Shown here: piece after piece, positions 1-11,029 of the stretch
Layout: each line of letters opens with the position of its first letter
Position numbering within the stretch: the first letter of the stretch is position 1
From: Buxus sempervirens
Taxonomy: Eukaryota > Streptophyta > Magnoliopsida > Buxales > Buxaceae
NCBI GenBank assembly: GCA_947561395.2
Contig: OX387184.1
Location: 56,355,197 to 56,419,196 of the forward strand
Length of the DNA stretch: 64,000 nucleotides
Direction: 5' to 3'
Program-made: the position numbers and the translations under genes
Notes under the pieces: generated by a model
The model's input: only the letters and a program-made list of their open reading frames with translations
Databases searched by the model: none
Told to the model about the DNA's origin: nothing

Positions 1-305
1 TATTGATTGATTGATTCTTTTCATATAAATGAGCCCTTATAATAAGGATGCCACGGTTTAGCATCTCAAAACTTATTTTAATCCCTCCCAAAATAAGTGC
101 AAGTCTTTATTTTTTTAGTAATATTTTTTTAAAATAACTGAAAATTAATGTCATTTTACTATTTTACAAAGAATTATTCTTGTTTGTTATCATCTTTTAA
201 TTAGATTAACAAAATTTTTGAGGGTATTTTTGGGAAAAAGTCTTTGTGAACAATAAGATATCATTAATTATTTTTTAAACCTATCATTAATTTTTAATTA
301 CCAAA
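1..305. repeat. AT-rich intergenic sequence with decayed MULE-MITE-like stretch
   Basis: No gene is visible. From about 110 the sequence resembles a decayed copy of the inverted-repeat MITE described at 61502-61861: both contain a 'gtcattttacta' motif, a 'gggtatttttgg' motif and a tail rich in cattaatt. The ends are too eroded to place. Confidence 0.35.
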
Positions 306-1163
306 CATTGGATGGCACTGGATTGATTGTTTTTCCTACCGGATGCCTGGTGGCCCATTTTTGGTCAAAAAACACGGCTTTTGACGGACCATTTCGTTTT
401 ATCTTCAGGTGGGCCCATGAGTGTTGCCATGCCGCGTGCTACGCGGTTTCTCTGAAGACGCCTCTTTTGACTCTGTTGCGCTTGCCTCTTCGTCGTGGAG
501 ACCGGATAGTTCTTGCGGCGGGCGCTTGGGCCGACCATGCCAGCGATGCATCGACGGGACGGGGCGGTCCTGTGAAAGCGGTAAGCCGTTTCTCTCTCTC
601 AGCTTGTTACATAATGCTGTTGAAATTTTTTTTTTTTAAACATGATGTTAATGAAGGGAAAAAGTGATGTTAGATCAACATGTGCCCTTCAGGATGAAAT
701 CTTCTACCGTATGTTAATGCATTGATTTCTGACGTAAGATGCTGTTAAGCGCAGCATTTATGGGTAAAACAGGTTTTTCAGATCAAAAAATTTACAACAA
801 TGAGAAACACTAGCAATTTCTATACCAACCCATCAGCTCACCCAAAGCAGTTTATTCGGGTTTTCTCAACCCGTTAGGCCAACTCAGACTTGAAGAAATG
901 GGTTTGGGTTAACCCATTTATTAATTGATTTGGTTCAAGGTTTAGATTTTTTCAATCTGTCTGAAAATATGTCAACCCAAACCCAATCTATTAGTTGATA
1001 GTGGTGATGGTGGTGATAGTAATAGAAGAGGTAGTAGTTGTAACGATAGTAAATAAAGGCACTAAGTGATTTGATTAATCTTCAAAGAAATCACGAAATT
1101 GGCCATTAAAAAAAGGTTGAAACTATTATTTTAGCTTCCAAATTGTTGGTTATTTCTCATTCC

Positions 1164-1702
1164 TAGGGCTGGCAATGGGTCGGATATCATTCGAATCCAA
1201 CCCAAATCTGATTTGAAAATCTCAAATTCAGATATAAGATATAGATCTGTGATTCAAATATGGATTTCGGATTTCGAATCCAATTGAATTTGGATCCGAA
1301 TTCGAATCTGTCCATATCCGATCCGAATATGATCCAAACCGAAATTAGTATATACTTTTCATTAAAACATTAGTAAATTTTTTATAAATTATGGTTGAAT
1401 CATCCTTATTCATGTCTTGCTTTAATATTTATATGGCTCATTAGTTTTGATAGTTAAAATTTGCTTTAATAGTTAAACTTGACTTTTGAGTTTTAAGTTC
1501 AAATCGGATCTAATTTGGATTTCGGTTATTTATTTGATAGAATTTCGAATTCGGATACGGTATATAAATTCGGTTTCGAATTCGGATTCATGTATAAAAG
1601 ATTCGCCGGATTTCGGATCGAATTCGGATATCGGATTTTTATTTTTGGTTTGGATTCGGATCATGATAGATTCATACCGTATTTGACCCATTGCCAGCCC
1701 TA
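1164..1702. mobile_element. Non-autonomous hAT element, 539 bp
   Basis: The ends form an inverted repeat, TAGGGCTGGCAATGGGTC, that is perfect over 18 bp. The element is flanked by identical 8-bp duplications, ctcattcc, at 1156-1163 and 1703-1710. An 8-bp target duplication and TAGGG ends are characteristic of hAT transposons. The inside has no coding capacity and is rich in palindromic motifs such as ggatatccg. The paralogous site at 16938-16953 lacks the element but carries an excision scar. Confidence 0.9.
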
Positions 1703-2392
1703 CTCATTCCTTTCATATATTTCTTTTCTTTCTTACTTTGTGCACGGACTTTGTATAAATGTATATTAGTAGGGTGTATGTGTAGAATTGCATGTAGGGG
1801 AAGGAATTGTTGCAACTGTCCAGAGTTTTAACCAATAAGTAGACAATTCTAGATAGGAGAAGTATCATAGAAGTAGAGGGTTTCAATTTAAAAGTGGAAG
1901 GAGTGATGGTTATATGTTGGAATTCTTTTGGTTGTGGAGGACAATTTTAGGAAAAAAAAAAAAAAAAGAAGACCAGAGTCTACGAATATTACCCCCATTT
2001 CTTTTTACTAATAGTATAGATGTGTATGTGTCAATGTGCATGTGTATGTATGTATTTTTTTTCCTAAATAATTGCCCAAGATAGTTACATTTGTAAACAA
2101 ACTTCCTTCTAAGAGTCAATAAATACAATTAAAAAAGTTTCTTTTATTTTAATTAATTTACACTATATATAACCCAAGGTGACTCCTTGAGAATTATGTG
2201 AAGAAAATTGAGAAACATTTCAAAACGGCCCCATACACATCAATTGTGAAGATTTATTAATAAAAGGATATGATATGATAATAAAAAATGTCTCAAATTT
2301 TAAAAAAACTTAATAATTAGTTATAAAACCGTTCCCATTCTCATTTTCCCTTTTCTTCAAACACACGCTATCTCACAACACTTGATCTGCGA

Positions 2393-2555
2393 CACCTTCA
2401 AACCATTCTTTTACCATCTCCTCAGCCTCCATATGAGCTAACCCTAACCATATCGCCCCTATAAATTTCTGCAACACCTTCACACCTTTCCTTACTATCT
2501 CCTTAGCCTCCATTTGAGCTAACCCTACCACATCACCCCTATAAATTTCCGGCAC
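2393..2555 (+). promoter_or_regulatory. Tandemly duplicated core promoter with two TATA boxes
   Basis: An 82-bp unit occurs twice (2393-2474 and 2475-2555), each ending in cccctataaattt. The TATAAAT boxes are at 2460-2466 and 2540-2546. The second lies about 113 bp upstream of the peptide gene start at 2659, which leaves a leader of about 80 bp. The promoter at 12838-12923 also has two TATA boxes 80 bp apart, so the doubling may be ancestral to the family. Confidence 0.6.
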
Positions 2556-2658
2556 CGTCCCTCAGAAACGAAAATCAGCAACCACCAACTACCACCCACA
2601 TACCATCCTAAAGTCGCTAATCTCTGTAAGTCTGTGATTCCCTTAGCCAACAGCAAGA

Positions 2659-2850
2659 ATGGCCATGAAGGAGATCGTCTTCTACATTCTTGCTGCGATT
2701 CTGGTCATCTTCCTGCTAAAATTCGAACATTTTTCCGAGCCGACTCGCCCGGGGCACTCTCGCCCCGTCGGACATAAGGATCCCGGTAATCCATATCTGC
2801 CTCCTCTTGCCTATGTGCGGAACGGAAACGCCAGCGGCTTCAATCCGTAA
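2659..2850 (+). CDS. CEP-like secreted peptide precursor, copy A
   Basis: The 63-residue product begins with a short basic start and a hydrophobic stretch at about residues 6-20 (IVFYILAAILVIFLL), a likely signal peptide or anchor. A motif at about 25-38 (EPTRPGHSRPVGH) follows at once, then a proline-rich tail (DPGNPYLPPLAY). C-terminally encoded peptides (CEPs) end in a PTxPGxSPGVGH-type motif, cut from secreted precursors and perceived by CEPR receptor kinases in nitrogen and root signalling. This match keeps PT, PG, S and VGH but has RP in place of PG. Typical CEP precursors have a variable region before the motif, which is missing here. I infer a CEP-like ligand. The start is the first ATG after the TATA box, and the paralogue at 18079 keeps the reading frame, which argues that it is real. 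It could also be a distinct peptide family. Confidence 0.6.
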   Translation: MAMKEIVFYILAAILVIFLLKFEHFSEPTRPGHSRPVGHKDPGNPYLPPLAYVRNGNASGFNP

Positions 2851-3429
2851 TCTCTGATGTTGTTAGTTTTCTTCTTTTCGAGAGATAAAAACAGCCACGT
2901 TTTGTAAACTCTGTCTATGCCCTTTTTTTGGCTGTAAGTTTTATGCTTGTTAATAAAGACGCTTATTTTGTGCATGATTGTTTCTAAAAAATAATGGAAA
3001 ATTTTGCGTTTTTTATGCCTTCGCGGCTGAATCACGATTTCGGCCTGTAACGGCGGGACTTGATTTGCTGGCGACAACACGGTTGAGAAAAATTTTGTTA
3101 CGAAAAGATAATGCAGATTTTCCGGCATGGATTCCGACGAATGGTTTTGAGTGTTTTCTGAGGGAGGCTATTTGCTAGCCGGTTCGAGGAAGATGTGTGG
3201 GTTGACCGTCACCGGCGACGGACGCCAGTTTTTCCGGCGGAATGAGTTTGACTTTGACCACAGGTTTGGTAGACACTTTGGATTTTGGCCATAACGGAAT
3301 TGCGTTATGGCAATTGCACCCCTATTATTAAAGAATCTTAATCCATGTGAGGAAGGTTTTTTTTTTTTTTAAAGTTGCATGGCACGCTTCCCAAGGGGTA
3401 TGTTATATATATTATATAGTATAGATGTA

Positions 3430-3587
3430 TCTTGGTGGGCTTAGAATTTTGGGCTCAGGCCATATTGGTACTCATGCGATGCCAATATGCAATGCGGGGA
3501 CTCGGTACGACGGTGCATGCAAATCATCGTGGGCTTAGTGTTTTGGGCTGCAGCCCACAGCGTCGTTAGAGAAGCACCATGCTGGAC
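3430..3587. repeat. Spacer repeat R1, copy 1 of 4
   Basis: The 'cttggtgggcttag ... ttttgggctcaggccatattgg' sequence recurs near 6450, 19973 and 23611, each time followed by 'atcgtgggctta'. The copies differ by substitutions and small indels. No coding sequence is recognised. The repeat marks paralogous positions inside the duplicated blocks. Confidence 0.75.
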
Positions 3588-4283
3588 TAGGGCTGGCAAC
3601 GGTTCGAATACGGATCGGATCAACCATGATCCGTATTCGAACCGATTTTTAAATATTCATATTCGTATTCGACCGATATCCGATCGGATATTGGTCTGCT
3701 TTGACCGAATTCGAATTCGAATTAACTAATTCATATTCGAATTCGACCGGTTAGCACTTGTTATTTAATTAAAACTTTTATTTGCTCTTGAACCGTTCTG
3801 GTTTAACCACGGTTTAGTGGTTTGATTCCTGAACGGTTATATTGTTTGTTTTCACAAGAGGACAAAGAACTTTTTATAAGCGTCATCGGCTGGGAATAGA
3901 TATTCCCAGCCGATGTGGGACGAATGCAAGAGAACTTCTCTTGCATTCGTCCTTTCTTCTTCGGTATTTGACTATTTGTCCCACATCGGTTGGGAGTTAA
4001 GACTCCCAACCGATCTCGCTTATAAAAGAAGAGGCAAACGGCCTCTTTCTTAACAAAACCTTTTGAATTTAAATAGTAATATTCAAATTCAATTTGAAAA
4101 CGTTAATATGTTCGGATTTTTTTCGGATATCGATTAAATACCATATTCGAATCCGAAATTAATCGAATATTTAATTATATAACCGTATTCGATCCATCGG
4201 TTATCATTGCATATTCGAATTCGATTTTTCGAATCGAATACGGGTCGAATTCGGATCCAGAATTCGACCCATTGCCAGCCCTA
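3588..4283. mobile_element. Non-autonomous hAT element, 696 bp, same family as 1164-1702
   Basis: The ends are TAGGGCTGGCAACGG and the inverted CCATTGCCAGCCCTA, flanked by identical 8-bp duplications tgctggac at 3580-3587 and 4284-4291. The outer parts are rich in ttcgaattcg palindromes, as in the 539-bp copy. The central 3780-4070 part differs in composition and looks like a later insertion. It holds three hairpins and a TATA-like cttataaaagaag stretch resembling Copia LTR sequence. Confidence 0.88.
3884..4014. repeat. Three consecutive perfect hairpins
   Basis: Hairpin 1 (3884-3915) has 15-bp arms and a 2-nt loop. Hairpin 2 (3918-3952) has 17-bp arms and a 1-nt loop. Hairpin 3 (3985-4014) has 13-bp arms and a 4-nt loop. 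The arms of hairpins 1 and 3 are related (catcggctgggaa and atcggttgggagt), suggesting duplication of one hairpin. All arms are perfectly complementary although the surroundings are decayed. Confidence 0.85.
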
Positions 4284-4291
4284 TGCTGGAC

Positions 4292-6085
4292 TATCCAGCC
4301 ATCTATGGGACAGACCAAATATTGAGAGTTGTGTCTCTAAGTTTAGTTGGTCCATAAACCTTAAAGATTCAAAATCTATCAATCTGTGAAGCAATCTTTG
4401 CAGAAGACAATATCAAACAATCAATAATTAGCCACAGAAATTGCAATATACGAGTAAAAACAGATAAAAAGAAATCCATACAGCAATTTGATGACAAAGG
4501 GAAAATTTAAAGAAAACTCTCTATAAGAAAAACCTTTCGTGCTATGCAAGCTTTTAAACATCATTGTTAAGATTCATTAATAAAAAATGGGGTATCATAG
4601 TCATAACAGCCTCAGTTCTTTCAAAAACTAAATCCATTGTAAAACGATTCCTTCACACCATACACTATAATATCTTATTAATCTAAAAGCATGTGATAAT
4701 CTTATGAAGATTCCTAACTCACTCATATTATTTATATAGACTGTGCAGATTTAGCTCAGGAGGAACCCAGTCCTGAAGTTGTTCTAAAACTTGTTGCTCG
4801 AGTTTTGTAGTTCTCTTTTCTTAGTTTGTTTCTTTTGAGTAGTCTTATACTTGGTGAGATTCCTTTATTGTGGGAAATCTCTTGTTGTATTTGTACTTAA
4901 GATGGTTTGTATATATGAGTTTCAATAGTATATTTATATTCTTGTAAAAACTGACGCACAGGTATGTAGAATAACTTATACATACCACACAACTCTTCTT
5001 TATTTTCAATGTGGGGCTAATCATTTTTACAACACACACACAATAGCACCAAATAATCTCCAAAAGTTTAAGTCACCTCAGAGAATGCGCGTAGCAAATT
5101 TGAAAGAGAATTGAGGACATTTTGAGTATTAAAATGTTAGCAATTAGTTATTGATACATGTGGCATTAACAAATTGAGACATGAGTTAATTTGATGAAAA
5201 GTGGAGGGCGCTTTTGGTATCAAATGTCAGTCAAAAAAGAAAACTACGGCAACAAGAGATGTCTGGTCCATCCACAAATGTAGTGAATTGAAATTAACTG
5301 TGACATATTTACAAGTTTGCCATTACAAAACAAACATTCATATAATTACAAGTTTGTCACTGTAAAAGGAAAATGTCACCTTATTTACAAGTTTGCTACC
5401 GTAAATAATCAAAACCCATTTTAGAAATCTAAAGAGATATAGGATGATTACTTAAGAATGGCTTTTACTCGTTTTAGGATGATTATCAATCTGAACTCAT
5501 CTTGGAGGCTGGCATTTATTACAATTCTAAACCATAGAATGGGTTCCCAAAATAAACGGCAATGGCACCTTAAACCGAAGAAGAGGAAATTTCTTTTTTC
5601 TACGTAAGAAAATTGGTTGAGGACGGCAACGGTTTGGTTCTGATTAATAGAAGCCAAACCAGTTGTATATATTACAAACCGAAACCGATTCAGTTTTTTT
5701 TCTAGTATAAAACCAAAACTGATTAATACAAATCAAAAACCGACTTAATAGGTGTGTCATTCATTAATTTTAACTAATAAATATCCCTAGTTGGCGAGAC
5801 CGTTTCCTTTTATGCCACTCAGTGGTTCCAACGTAGAACAGATGGATGGATGCCCCATTTCAATACGGGGCCCGCACTCCAACCAGCCAGTAGATTCACT
5901 AAACCATTGGATTTTGGCACAAGAAGAAATGCGTTTCTAGTTGGCCGTCTGACTTAAACATGAGCGTTTTTATAATCGATTCGATTCAAACTTAAGCCGA
6001 AACCAAACAAAAACCAACTGCAATAGGTTTGATTTGGTTCAGTTTATCGGTTTTAACTAAACCCTTGCCATCCTTACGAATTATA
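4292..6085. other. Intergenic, no gene recognised
   Basis: Short open frames here are AT-rich and have no recognisable domain. Between about 5618 and 6076 the outer sequences (gaggacggcaacggtttggtt and aaacccttgccatcctta) are imperfect inverted matches of hAT-like type. No 8-bp duplication flanks them, so an old, rearranged hAT copy is only possible. Confidence 0.4.
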
Positions 6086-6089
6086 ATGT

Positions 6090-6590
6090 AAGACAACATG
6101 AACATGGAAATCTCCTAGGCCGGCCTTGGATTTATTACTACATGGAGAACTTCGCCGGCACTTCTTGTGAAAGCAGTCATAAGCAGGCCACTATGTTGTC
6201 ATTTGAGTAAATAATATCTGATTATATAATTCATCTTGTAATCATAATCCGCTTTGAAGTTGGATTTTAATATTCTTACTTAGATCCTGGGCACCTTATT
6301 AAATTCTAAAATCTGAGTTATCCAAACAGGCTTCTGCAATCAGTTATAAGAATCTGGAATTTCCAAATTAGAATATAATTCAGAATCTACAATCCTTGTC
6401 AAACGCCCCCTTAAGTTACCAACCTGGCATGGGTGTTGTACCCATGTGTCTTGTTGGGCTTAGTATTTTGGGCTCAGGCCATATTGGTTCTCGTGCGATG
6501 GCTGGCGGGACTCGGTACACACCAAGCATCGTGGGCTTAGCGTTTCGGGTTGGCCAACGCGACTGGGATAAACCAAAAGAAGGTAAAGGA
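6090..6590. repeat. Paralogous spacer segment (block A) with R1 copy 2
   Basis: 6100-6215 matches 39385-39500 around the shared 'aggccggcc' and 'cacttcttgtgaa' motifs. 6194-6450 matches 19495-19970, and 6400-6590 matches 19930-20115. It is the empty-site reference for the Helitron at 19621-19832: here the flanks read on from aaaatct into gagttatcc without the insert. Confidence 0.75.
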
Positions 6591-7657
6591 ATTGGTTTTT
6601 AGTAATGTTTTTTAACATAATTCAGATTCAGTCGGAAAATTCTTGATAATTGGTTTTTAGCGATACTTTTTAACATAATTGAGAATCGGTGTTATTTTAA
6701 TAGAGGTGGCAATTGTGACCCGTGACCCGCCAACCCGCCCGAACCCGCCCGGTCTTAAGCGGGTTAGGGTTGACTGTTTCAATAAACGGGTTGGGTTAGG
6801 GTCATGGATTCTCAACCCGATCATAAACGGGTTGGGTTAGGGTTTGACCCCTCAACCCGAAATGACCCGATTACAACCCGTTTATTTTTTTGTATAATAA
6901 AAGTTTGGAAAATTATAATAACAATACTTGTGATTATTTAATCTTTCTTCTTTTAATATAAATAATCACAAAGGATGAAGTGAAGAAAGACTTTTTACGT
7001 ATAAATATTTCGAATTTCTTAGCCTCTATTAATATAAATTGACGCATTGATGACAAGTAAAGTCTTTTAAAACTTTATTAGTATGTTTTAATTCTTTTCT
7101 TCATGTTATTTTAGTTATATTTTAATGATTGTTATGTTATTATGCTTGTTAGGTGTCCTTTAATATTAAAATGAATTAAAAAATAGAATTTGTATATACT
7201 TTGATATTAGAATGAATTAAAATTTTTAATTTTTAGTAGTAATTTAAATTATTTAAACGGGTTGACGGGTTGAAGCGGGTTAGAGCGGGTTGGGTTAGGG
7301 TTGGGATATTCCAACCCGTTTATTAAACGGGCGGGTTCGGGTTGAGCCTTGGCTCGTTAACCTCATACATCAACCCGACCCGAACCCGCCCGAACCCGAC
7401 CCATTGCCACCTCTATATTTTAATATTCATTAAAAAAACTTCTTCCGAAAATATCCTCAAAAGACTTTGACTCATTTTGTTAAAAGTGAAGTTTGCAAAT
7501 ATCTTTTAGGGTATTTTCGGAAAAAAACTTTTAATGAACATTAAATGACATGGATTCTCAATTATATCAAAACAGTATCACTAAAAACGAATTATCAAAA
7601 TTTGGCCGACTGAATCTGAATTATTTTGAAAAAACATCACTAAAAACCAATTTTCCC
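6588..7657. mobile_element. MULE-type MITE split by a hAT insertion
   Basis: The outer sequences (aattggtttttagtaatg at the left, catcactaaaaaccaatttt at the right) are inverted copies of each other and match the ends of the MITE at 61502-61861. The paralogue near 20115 reads past the left junction without it. The centre is occupied by the hAT element 6701-7415. Removing that leaves about 355 bp, the size of the other copies. A target duplication could not be recovered. Confidence 0.7.
6701..7415. mobile_element. Non-autonomous hAT element, 715 bp
   Basis: The inverted ends TAGAGGTGGCAAT are flanked by identical 8-bp duplications tattttaa at 6693-6700 and 7416-7423. Subterminal regions are arrays of gggttcgggcggg-type motifs in opposite orientation at the two ends, and the middle is AT-rich without coding capacity. 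It lies inside the MULE-type MITE 6588-7657 and is therefore younger than it. Confidence 0.9.
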
Positions 7658-7685
7658 AATCTCCAGTTGGACTGCAGCTAATTAC

Positions 7686-7839
7686 CTCAAAAGGCAAAAT
7701 TGGCTGATAAGGAGACAGTTGCTTGAGGTGAGGATGTATGAATGAATCCCCAGTCATCCGCTCCCGTCGTTCGCTGTCTTGTTTTAGAGGTAGCGTTCAC
7801 TCAAAGAGTATAAGCATTGTAGACATCAATCACGCCCAT
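7686..7839 (-). pseudogene. Histidinol-phosphate aminotransferase exon 1, broken copy
   Basis: Read on the minus strand from an ATG at 7839, the product begins MGVIDVYNAYTL, as in the paralogous exon at 25801-26022, then reaches a stop. The two copies match on both sides of a 68-bp internal gap in this one. That gap is not a multiple of three and throws the rest out of frame. The intron donor after 'ccttttgag' is kept. No downstream exon of the gene follows in this block. It is a duplicated dead fragment of the plastid histidine-biosynthesis gene. Confidence 0.7.
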
Positions 7840-8149
7840 CAAGTCTGCATTTCAAATCCAAAACCCAAACCAAACCCAAGAAGCACATCTTTCAATTGCA
7901 TGGAAATACAAAACCAACGCCCAAAACAGATTTCATCGACAGAACAGCGGTCACAGGTAGGAATTGGGACTCACCTGCAATTTGAGAAAATGGGGAGTGA
8001 TAAATGGATCTTAAGGGCTCTGCAACAGACGTGAAACCCTAAACCCTCAAGACATCCCTCAAACGATCAACCGTTTTCTCTGTAAGAAACATAAGCTTGC
8101 AAATCTAATTGGGGCCTCGGAGTTTCTAAGGTTCAATGCTTAAGGACCT

Positions 8150-8930
8150 AATAAAAGGCTCTTTGGGCAGCGGGCACAATATCACTTGGCAGCAAGAGTG
8201 CAACTTGGTTCGGTTAAAACTCAGAATCGACTGATCCAAACCGACTTCGGGTTAATTTGGGCCGGGTTTCAAAGCTGAATTAATTTTAGTTTGGTTTTGG
8301 GTGGGAGTCTTTTGATTAAACCGAACATAAGCAAACCGATATATATATCTGGTTCGGCATTTTGGGTCAAATTCAATTTTATTTTATTTTGGGCTAGTGG
8401 TCACAAATGTTGGTTTGATCTTGGATTGATTTCAAACTGAACCAAACAAACAAAATAGGACTATCAAAAAAAAAAAACAAAGAACTGAACCAAATAGAGA
8501 GTAGCCTCTTGGGAAGCATGCCCAAAAAATTATACCATACCTACCTAAAGTGGCCAATGGCCATCCAAAACATTATTGTATTTCACTAATTTAAGGATAT
8601 AATGGTCTTTTCCAAAAATTTATCTGTACTACATATAAAGAGAAGCGTGCCGAAAAAATATGCCCTTTTTTTTTTTCCGAAAATAACCTTCTAATGTCAT
8701 TTTAACTTCTACATTTATGGTGGTAACTTTGTCATTTCCATTTTTCACTTTCCAATATATATCCTTCAATAATTTCTTATCCTTTATGTGTCCTAATCTT
8801 TTTATCAACATTATTTTTTACTTTCCAAAAATACCCTTCAACAGATTCGTGTCCCTTACATATCCTAAACTTTTTATTTTATTACGTATGTGCAATACTG
8901 CATGTGCACCCTACTAATATCTTCTAAAAT
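8150..8930. repeat. hAT-like fragment followed by AT-rich Helitron- or MITE-like repeat
   Basis: 8150-8460 matches 29560-29950 (gtgcaacttggttcgg start), the region of the possible hAT element there, but its right end is lost. 8490-8920 matches 29980-30470: 'gggaagc..gcc', 'ccgaaaataacctt', 'cactttccaa' and a tail 'gtgcaatactgcatgtgcacccta'. The latter has the look of a small Helitron (short hairpin-prone 3' end) but lacks a clean CTRR terminus. Confidence 0.5.
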
Positions 8931-9451
8931 ATGGGGGCAATTAATGTGGATATTAAAAATCCTCTTACATCATCAATCCTTTCTCGGAGCGAACTAAGCT
9001 CTCTCATGACCTTAGATCGATCATCAATAATTTGGAAAGGCGAGTTGACCATAAATCCTTTCTCACAACATAGACCCATTGTGGTGGTAGTCGTGACCAA
9101 CCTTCAGTTGCCAACTCGTTCAAAAGTTGAGAGCTTTAAGCATTATGATTTCTGATGGCACAAATTGATTTGGAAAGGCAAGGGCCTTAAGCTGTCAATG
9201 AAGAATCCTTTAATGAAAATTTAAACTACAAAGAGAGCGTTGGGGTATAGCAATAGCAATATAGCATGACATCAATCTTATAACTGGCCGGGACAAATAT
9301 GAATCTGAATTTGTTATGGTATTGGATTTGAAGTTAGCCTTTCTAAATCCTGTTCAGTCTTTCTGCTAATGATGCAAGTTAGCTCAAGTTCATTAATTTG
9401 CAACAAGCATACAATGTTTAAGCAAGTTGACTATAAATCACTGTTATTTAT
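8931..9451. other. Intergenic, no gene recognised
   Basis: The first part pairs weakly with 30470-30560 ('gatattaaaaatcctc' against 'gatattagagatcctc'), marking the end of the block A/B homology. Otherwise I see nothing supportable here. Confidence 0.5.
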
Positions 9452-10661
9452 TTATCGCTCCAAGCTTCCTTTTACATACACCATGCCTTTCTCGCTTAGA
9501 AGCTCTTTCCTCATTTCTTCTACTTGATCGTCTCGTTGGACTGCGATCTTAGGGGGAGTCCCGCCCTCTGCTTCTTCCTTTTGTTTCTCCGATAAATGTT
9601 TTTGAACAATCTGAAATTTGCCATGGAGAAAAATTTTCAGAAACAAAGAAAATTGCAAACTTGGGATTCAAACAAAAAGGAGTTAAGAGGAAAAAAAAAA
9701 TTCAACCATCCAAATTGAATAAACCCAATTCATGGAAAATGAGAAGGGTGATTAAAATATCTTATGTTCTAAAGAGCCCTTGATAGGGGACCAGAGGCCT
9801 AGAACAGAGATTATGAAGAGACCCAGAGAGTGTAGTAGTAGCCACGGAATAGCCTACGCTCTCAGCCAGAGTAAATAGAGGAGCATCTTGGAGATGACCA
9901 ACAAAAATAGAGGCAGATGAGAGAGGCTCGTGCAGGGGAAGATGGACCACAAGTCTCTTGTGTCTTGTAGTTCGAGCATTTTGGAGCCACCGTGGGTATC
10001 GAGTGCAATCTCTGATTTTGAACTTGAAAGCAGTAAACGAAGAAGAAAGATGAGGTAACACATGCTTAGTTGCCATTAGCAGGAGAAGTAAAAAAGAAAG
10101 AAACAAAAGCAGTCCTGATTACTGATATTATAGAAGAACCAAAAAAAGAAGGGAAATTAAGTATTCTTCTACGTCCTTCTTCTGTATGATTTTGTCAAGA
10201 TATTTCAGTAGGCAAAGAGGCATTGAACCCAACCTGCTCCACCTCCCATCTTGCCTTTACAATGCCTCCATTGTGAATGGGCACATATTGCTAATCGAAC
10301 AGGACACTATTATTCACAGTGAACAAAACAAGTGAAGGAAATAAAATGGAAAATGGAAAAAGAACCAAAAAATAAAAAAAGGCAGACAAAGATGAAAACA
10401 AAACCTCAAGTTTATGGACGAGTTCTTTCGCAATTTGGCTAGAAAAAGTATGCGCCTCTGAGTAGGCTTGATGAACCCGTCATCCTCCTCACCATCAAAG
10501 GCCGGCGAAGCAGAAGCTTTGAAGAGGGAAAGAGGAAAGTGAAGACGGAGGTTCAGTTTTTTGGGTTCACTGGAATCGGACAAGGATGAAGAGGGAAGGG
10601 AAGGGTTTCGTGCTAGAAAATTTTCACCTCCGAAACGGTATAAAGTTTGAAAAGAAATCAT
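9452..10661 (-). other. Possible minus-strand gene or gene remnants, unrecognised
   Basis: Three minus-strand frames have fairly gene-like composition. One is 10314-10661, from an ATG, serine- and leucine-rich at the start like an organellar targeting sequence, with a possible donor after 'aacttgag' near 10410. A second is 9762-10106 and contains 'MATKHVLPHLSSSF'. The third, 9452-9658, is a charged helix-like 'EKQKEEAEGGTPPKIAVQ' segment. They could be exons of one gene read from 10661 to 9452, but I recognise no family and cannot fix the splice sites. Pseudogene or chance frames are equally possible. Confidence 0.25.
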
Positions 10662-10679
10662 ATTTTAAACAGAAGGACT

Positions 10680-11029
10680 CTCGACGTTGTCGACATTGAT
10701 AGCGTTAACGTCGAAATCGACTAGATCTAAAGAGTGGACGCTTGTCAACATATAACATTGCGTTAGAGAGCACTCCGAATCCTCTGACCCATTACGTGTG
10801 CCAGATTAGTGTACCACCTATAAGCACGTGCCATGTGGTGAAGGAAGCCCAGCCTCCTTCACATGACGAGGAGCTCCTTCTGTTAGTGGTGTTATCTTTA
10901 AGAAACGCCCTCTATAGGGCAGGCAATGGATTGGATATATATCCGAATCCGATTCAAAAATCCCAAAATTTTTTCGGGTGATTTTTTCCCATGTCTCACA
11001 ATTTATTAAAAAATTCATTTTAATTTAGT
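10680..11029. other. Intergenic, no gene recognised
   Basis: Open frames on both strands overlap and have no recognisable domain. Nothing supportable is seen. Confidence 0.4.

Larger units (their letters stand above)
300..3430. repeat. Segmental duplication, block A, first part
   Basis: This stretch matches 16250-19470 in the same order and orientation: the 'cctggtggccca' start, the 'gatagtaaataaa' stretch near 1050, the 'gtagagggtttcaattt' stretch near 1880, the peptide gene and its 3' flank. The copies differ by substitutions, small indels and whole-element insertions, so the duplication is not recent. Beyond 3430 the homology continues in pieces to about 9000, matching parts of 19500-30560. 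Confidence 0.8.

Noticed and set aside
308-667. 119-codon plus-strand open frame
   Set aside because: The paralogue at 16261-16491 does not keep the frame, another frame overlaps it, and there is no recognisable domain. It is repeat sequence.
2373-2555. Minus-strand frame with a repeated MEAKEIV/MEAEEMV segment
   Set aside because: The repetition is the 82-bp promoter duplication of the peptide gene read on the wrong strand.
3780-4070. Possible solo LTR inside the 696-bp hAT element
   Set aside because: TGTTA..TAACA-like ends and a TATA-like stretch are suggestive, but no target duplication was found, so it is described only as an insertion-like core.
4745-4790. tRNA-like 'tagctcaggagg' stretch
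   Set aside because: No acceptor stem, anticodon arm or T-loop could be formed around it.
7738-8034. 98-codon plus-strand frame, with a counterpart at 25969-26304
   Set aside because: Both are antisense to the leader and first exon of the histidinol-phosphate aminotransferase fragments on the minus strand.
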